A stretch of 64,000 bases of DNA, taken from assembly GCA_964462515.1 (NCBI GenBank), contig CAYWXK010000004.1, positions 62,001-126,000 on the forward strand, given 5' to 3'. The position numbers and the translations under genes are program-made. The notes under the pieces were generated by a model. It saw nothing but the letters and a program-made list of their open reading frames with translations, made no database searches and had not been told where the DNA came from. Shown here piece after piece: positions 60,818 through 64,000 of this stretch; within the stretch, counting starts at the first letter, position 1; the number at the start of each line of letters is the position of its first letter. The DNA comes from CAYWXK01 sp964462515. GTDB taxonomy: Bacteria; Planctomycetota; Phycisphaerae; Sedimentisphaerales; Anaerobacaceae.

Positions 60818-61803
60818 TGAAACATCTCCAGAAATGCGCGAATTCGGTTCGGTGTTCTTATGTGATGCGTTCGGCTGTCACCACCTACATCAATGTCTAA
60901 GACGGATAGTTTAGTCCAATCTTTCAATCGGCCAAGTTCTGCGTGCCAGGTATCGCACCATAGATAGCGGCGAAAGATAATTCCGCGTACCGCTCTATCG
61001 GCAAGCTTTTGCTTAAGCCAATTATAAAGCTCACTATTTGGCCTGCGAGAAGCATCCGGAATACTGCCAAAATATGCTCTGCTAATTTCTATTAACGGAT
61101 TATCACGCAGCCCGCGGCGGTCGAATGTTGCACACATTCCTCGCTCGCCCGTTTCAGTCGCATCCAGCACTATACCTCCGCCGGACTGCTCAACGATGTC
61201 GAATATCTCGAAGTCCTGTTTTACCATTGGCCCGCCGATAATTGCTAACGGAATGCCGGCGTTTAACGGCTTTATGCTCGATTGTTTGTTAGGTATCTTA
61301 GAAGGGCCGTCGCAGTTAAATGCTGCAATCGTTTCTGCATATTGCCTGGCTGATAGATTGCTTCTGGCTTCGAGGATTGATTTGCGAGCAGAATCATAAG
61401 CGAACATCACTTCTGCAAGGGTTTGGTCTGACGGCGGTTTGCCGCCGAGTCGAATAAGAAATCGGCCAAGCCGCCTCAGCTCATCCACATACATCTTTTG
61501 TGCCGCTATGGTTTGCCAGGTATGCGGCACATTCATAAGAAAGGCTGGAAGGTCGCACCTGCGGGTAAGAAGGTCGAAGGCTCTACGCATCTGGTCGCAT
61601 AATGTTGTCACTATAACCCCGCAAGCAACTTTTTCTGTTATCACTTCGTTGATGAAACTGTGGACATAGGGACAAAGGCCTTCTACGATAGCGAGTGGGC
61701 CAGTTGCACCTACCGTGCCCGGCATTATTCTACTGGGGCGCAGGCCGTGGGCGGCAATCCACTCAGCAGGCACATAAGGGCAGGAGTAAACGATTGCTTT
61801 CAT
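60814..61803 (-). CDS. 2-hydroxyacyl-CoA dehydratase family (HgdB-like) protein, small member
   Basis: A 329-residue HgdB-like protein. Cysteine groups are YSCPYVPAEW at the N-terminus, GLCPYVHSF near 44, TTLCDQMRRAFD near 66 and YLWCDTWHAE near 280. ATG 61803 overlaps the preceding stop by one base (TAATG). It shares its fold and cysteine spacing with the upstream double-cubane-like gene and is likely to bind an Fe-S cluster. Function within the complex is inferred only. Confidence 0.8.
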   Translation of the reverse strand: MKAIVYSCPYVPAEWIAAHGLRPSRIMPGTVGATGPLAIVEGLCPYVHSFINEVITEKVACGVIVTTLCDQMRRAFDLLTRRCDLPAFLMNVPHTWQTIAAQKMYVDELRRLGRFLIRLGGKPPSDQTLAEVMFAYDSARKSILEARSNLSARQYAETIAAFNCDGPSKIPNKQSSIKPLNAGIPLAIIGGPMVKQDFEIFDIVEQSGGGIVLDATETGERGMCATFDRRGLRDNPLIEISRAYFGSIPDASRRPNSELYNWLKQKLADRAVRGIIFRRYLWCDTWHAELGRLKDWTKLSVLDIDVGGDSRTHHIRTPNRIRAFLEMFQ

Positions 61804-63083
61804 TAACGGGAACACCTCCGGCCAGTAGTTTTTGCGCGGACTGTTTCAAATAACGCTTCAACTCTTAAGGCAATCCTTGCCGAATCGGAAGGTGAGTAAT
61901 CCGTCTCAATGCGAAGGTAAGGGGTGCCAAGCTCTTTCTCTGCCAGCTTTTTAATGAAGTATGACTCGACATCGTATGTTGTGCAGGTCTGCCAGATAAG
62001 GTCGATGATACACTGGGGGCGGTATTGGGCGACCAGCTCGCGGAGGATGTCAAGTCGGCGGTCATTTTTGGTCATTACCGCGCAGGGTAAGCGGAAATAC
62101 TTTTCAGCCAGAGCAACTATCGGCTCAGAAGCGGTTTCATCGACATCCTCCAGAATGGGTTTAAGTCCGGTGCAATTGTCCATACATACTACGAGGCCGC
62201 CGTGGGACTCGATAATATCGAGGACCCGTTCGGCGCCGTGGACCATAGGCACGCCGGTCATCAACACCCGCACGCGAGAGTTGTTGTCCGGGCCTGCGGC
62301 CTGAGATTTGAAGAGTCTAATCGCTTCGGCATATTGTTCAAAGTCGGCATCGATGCCGGAGATGCTGCTTTTGAATTCCAGAAGCTGCCTGCCGGTCAGC
62401 GGAGGTGATTTAGATTTCATCAGTGCTGCCAATTCGCGCCGCAACTGCCGTTCGCGGTTCATAGTCTTGATGGCCTGCCTTATTTTGCGATTCGTGATTT
62501 CGATGTCAAAACGATTTTCGAGTTCTGCTCTAAGTTTGCGCAGCTCGCTTACCCAATGCGTCATTGCATCGGTATCGGCTGGTTTCTGCGGCAATTCCAA
62601 TACATAGACCGGTCGCGTCTCGGCCAGCAGCTCATACATTTTCTTTTTGCCGTCGCAGGTTGTCTCGACGACAATGAGGTCTGCCATTTCAAGAAACGGA
62701 TTTTCCTTTTTAAGATGGAAACCATAAGTCGATTTTATCAGTGGACAGAGATTGGCAGGCAGATGTTCTTCTGCTGGCGGAATCATCTCCGCTGACCCGC
62801 CGCACAGACACACAGGGATAGCGTCCGCAGCCATAATCAGCTCACGCGGCGTGTATTCGCAGGTAATACCGACTATGCGTTTGCCTCTGGCCTTAGCATC
62901 TTTAGCGGACTGGTAGCAGTTCTGTATCATTTTGCTAAACCAGGACAAAGCCGTGACCCGTGACTCGTGACCCGTGACTCGTGATTCGAGCGACGAGCGA
63001 CTGGTTACGAGCGACGGAATGGGCGGGCTGCACGGGTCGGTTGTGCCGATGCGTATGTTTTTACTGTTACAATGTCTTTTCAT
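61803..63083 (-). CDS. Double-cubane-cluster-like 2-hydroxyacyl-CoA dehydratase family protein (YjiM-like)
   Basis: A 426-residue protein resembling DCCP/YjiM-type members. Cysteines 75 (GITCEYTPRE), 113 (NLCPLIKSTYGF), 143 (ETTCDGKKKMYE), 304 (DNCTGLKP) and 367 (WQTCTTYD) are candidate ligands for a double-cubane [8Fe-9S] cluster, as seen in Carboxydothermus DCCP. ATG 63083 is chosen because AGGAAG lies four bases upstream. Residues about 24-45 are encoded by a GTGACTCGTGACCCGTGACTCG repeat at 62952-63017. The activator at 58656 is the natural electron donor. Substrate is unknown. Confidence 0.82.
   Translation of the reverse strand: MKRHCNSKNIRIGTTDPCSPPIPSLVTSRSSLESRVTGHESRVTALSWFSKMIQNCYQSAKDAKARGKRIVGITCEYTPRELIMAADAIPVCLCGGSAEMIPPAEEHLPANLCPLIKSTYGFHLKKENPFLEMADLIVVETTCDGKKKMYELLAETRPVYVLELPQKPADTDAMTHWVSELRKLRAELENRFDIEITNRKIRQAIKTMNRERQLRRELAALMKSKSPPLTGRQLLEFKSSISGIDADFEQYAEAIRLFKSQAAGPDNNSRVRVLMTGVPMVHGAERVLDIIESHGGLVVCMDNCTGLKPILEDVDETASEPIVALAEKYFRLPCAVMTKNDRRLDILRELVAQYRPQCIIDLIWQTCTTYDVESYFIKKLAEKELGTPYLRIETDYSPSDSARIALRVEALFETVRAKTTGRRCSR
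62952..63017. repeat. In-frame CGTGACTCGTGACC repeat in the DCCP-like gene
   Basis: CGTGACCCGTGACTCGTGACCCGTGACTCGTGATTCGAGCGACGAGCGAC is a short direct repeat that is read in frame as a basic, Ser/Arg-rich stretch. A related repeat (GTCGCTCGTCGCTCGTGCCTCG) lies in the selD linker at 57350-57405. Confidence 0.75.
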
Positions 63084-63110
63084 TTTGCTTCCTGAATCCT
63101 GCAATAGTGA

Positions 63111-63917
63111 TTACGTTTTTTTGCGGGCGATAAAAAGACCCTGGGCGATTTTACCTGCGAGTGCCAATTTTTGCATAAAGGCCATTTCCGCAGCCATTGC
63201 CTGCATTAGTTCGCTGTTAAACCCGATGATTCTCAGGGCATCGTATGTCAATTGCATCTGCAGCATATTGATATACAAATCTACATACGGACCGAATCTG
63301 CCGGTGTCTTCGGCTGCAATCACCTCACAACCGCTCTTTTCCAGCAACCGTCGGTAGCCGACAATATCCTGGACGTTTGGAAACTTCATAAAAGTTAAGA
63401 AACGCTCTGCTTCCTGCTGAGGTAATCCTGCAGGGCCTTCGACCCAGTCGGTGAATGCGATTACTCCCGCCGGCTTTACTATGCGTGCTGCCTCGGCGAT
63501 AAGTTTTTCTTTATCGACAACGTAGCACCAGGCATCCTCGCCCCAGACGAAATCTACGCTTGCGTCTTTAAGGCCGCTGTCGCAGACATCAGCGAGGACA
63601 AATTTAATTTTGTCTGACAGGCCTTGTTGCTTACATCGAGTTCGACCTTGTTTGATGACCTTTTCTGTGGCGTCGACTCCGACCATTTGCGCAACATTTC
63701 GAAATCGCACCAGAAACCGCATTCCGGCACCGTTGCAACAGCAAAAATCGACGCCTTTAGTCCCTGCGCCGATGCCGGCTTTTTCGGCAAGGTCCATCGA
63801 GGAGACGAAACCACCTATATGGATTTGCTCTCCCATTATAAGTTCCCAGAGCTCGCCTTCGGGGCCGCCATAAACCGCCTGGACATTACTGAGGCCGATG
63901 TTATCTATACTTTTCAT
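63111..63917 (-). CDS. Class I SAM-dependent methyltransferase
   Basis: A 268-residue methyltransferase. The N-terminal VYGGPEGELWELIMGEQIHI precedes the SAM site, which is modified: GVDFCCCNGAGMRFLVR near residue 54. Three adjacent Cys replace the usual D-x-G-x-G motif. VGVDATEKVI and SVDFVWGEDAWCYV follow. The N-terminal block resembles glycine/sarcosine-type methyltransferases. The start is firm: AAGGAG seven bases upstream. It is six to seven bases from the upstream porin stop (the TAA lies inside the ribosome site) and 27 bases before the DCCP gene. The substrate is unknown. Confidence 0.87.
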   Translation of the reverse strand: MKSIDNIGLSNVQAVYGGPEGELWELIMGEQIHIGGFVSSMDLAEKAGIGAGTKGVDFCCCNGAGMRFLVRFRNVAQMVGVDATEKVIKQGRTRCKQQGLSDKIKFVLADVCDSGLKDASVDFVWGEDAWCYVVDKEKLIAEAARIVKPAGVIAFTDWVEGPAGLPQQEAERFLTFMKFPNVQDIVGYRRLLEKSGCEVIAAEDTGRFGPYVDLYINMLQMQLTYDALRIIGFNSELMQAMAAEMAFMQKLALAGKIAQGLFIARKKT

Positions 63918-63928
63918 AATGGTTCTCC

Positions 63929-64000
63929 TTAGAATTCATACTTGAATTGGATTGCCCAGACGTTGTCCTCACGGTGGTTGAGGACGTTTCCGAAATTGGC
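63929..64000 (-). CDS. Outer-membrane beta-barrel protein, C-terminal end (rest outside window)
   Basis: The last 23 codons read NFGNVLNHREDNVWAIQF-KYEF and end in Phe. Alternating polar and hydrophobic residues and a terminal aromatic are typical of the last strand of outer-membrane barrels, needed for insertion. The stop overlaps the ribosome site of the methyltransferase gene (TAAGGAG), so the gene is probably in the same operon. Only this end is visible, so type and substrate are unknown. Confidence 0.6.
   Translation of the reverse strand, partial: ANFGNVLNHREDNVWAIQFKYEF

Noticed and set aside
57023..63917. A selenocysteine-containing gene in the SelD operon.
   Set aside because: All reading frames are complete without in-frame TGA codons, and no SECIS-like element was recognised. 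Any selenoprotein would be outside the window.

Overview
The window most likely comes from a member of the Planctomycetota, class Phycisphaerae (Sedimentisphaerales-like), probably an anaerobe from an uncultured lineage. The taxonomic call is inference. It rests on a twin-arginine Gfo/Idh/MocA oxidoreductase, a leucine-rich-repeat protein ending in a dockerin-like domain, a HAF-repeat protein with a PEP-CTERM tail, a parallel beta-helix fragment, frequent TTG/GTG starts, and many short palindromic repeats between and inside genes. Anaerobic life is suggested by a membrane-bound [NiFe] hydrogenase and by oxygen-sensitive 2-hydroxyacyl-CoA-dehydratase-type proteins.

Layout. 1-1758: end of a beta-helix protein, then the oxidoreductase. 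2166-15780: an operon headed by the NADH/NAD+ sensor Rex with an 18-bp Rex operator before its own gene. It then encodes a HydB/HydG-like diaphorase pair, a ferredoxin, a group 4 [NiFe] hydrogenase (membrane anchor, small subunit, NuoC-like subunit, large subunit), a nearly complete Mrp-type Na+/H+ antiporter module, a second ferredoxin and the large-subunit protease. The predicted job is H2 turnover coupled to NAD(P)H/ferredoxin and ion pumping, under redox control, with the nickel regulator NikR close by. 15825-26177 (mostly minus strand): an ACT protein, NikR, a MetX-MetW fusion, a glycosidase-like exported protein, HemL, two YkgJ proteins, a DUF433/DUF5615 toxin-antitoxin-like pair and IlvD. 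26434-34766: two lipoproteins, a HIT protein, dGTPase, a PgpA-UppP fusion, a radical SAM protein and two unknowns.

34868-47962: housekeeping genes. The plus strand carries purA, uppS, cdsA, phoH, a 7TM-HD hydrolase, ybeY and recO; the minus strand carries ruvBAC, cysS, ispF, hisB and hisC. 48264-56674: LRR-dockerin protein, accD, rpe, an unknown membrane protein, pgk, gap and a HAF/PEP-CTERM protein. 57023-64000 (minus strand): a tight operon with an outer-membrane beta-barrel end, a SAM methyltransferase, three 2-hydroxyacyl-CoA-dehydratase-like Fe-S proteins, their ATP-dependent activator, and a SelD fused to an AhpD/CMD-like domain and preceded by three CxC pairs. This operon is the best candidate for an undescribed system: an ATP-driven low-potential reductase coupled to selenophosphate synthesis.

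A second theme is a set of short repeat families that lie between genes and also inside at least nine genes, in frame, often at domain linkers. They resemble the in-frame palindromic elements described in Rickettsia. No tRNA, rRNA, CRISPR array, insertion sequence or prophage was recognised.
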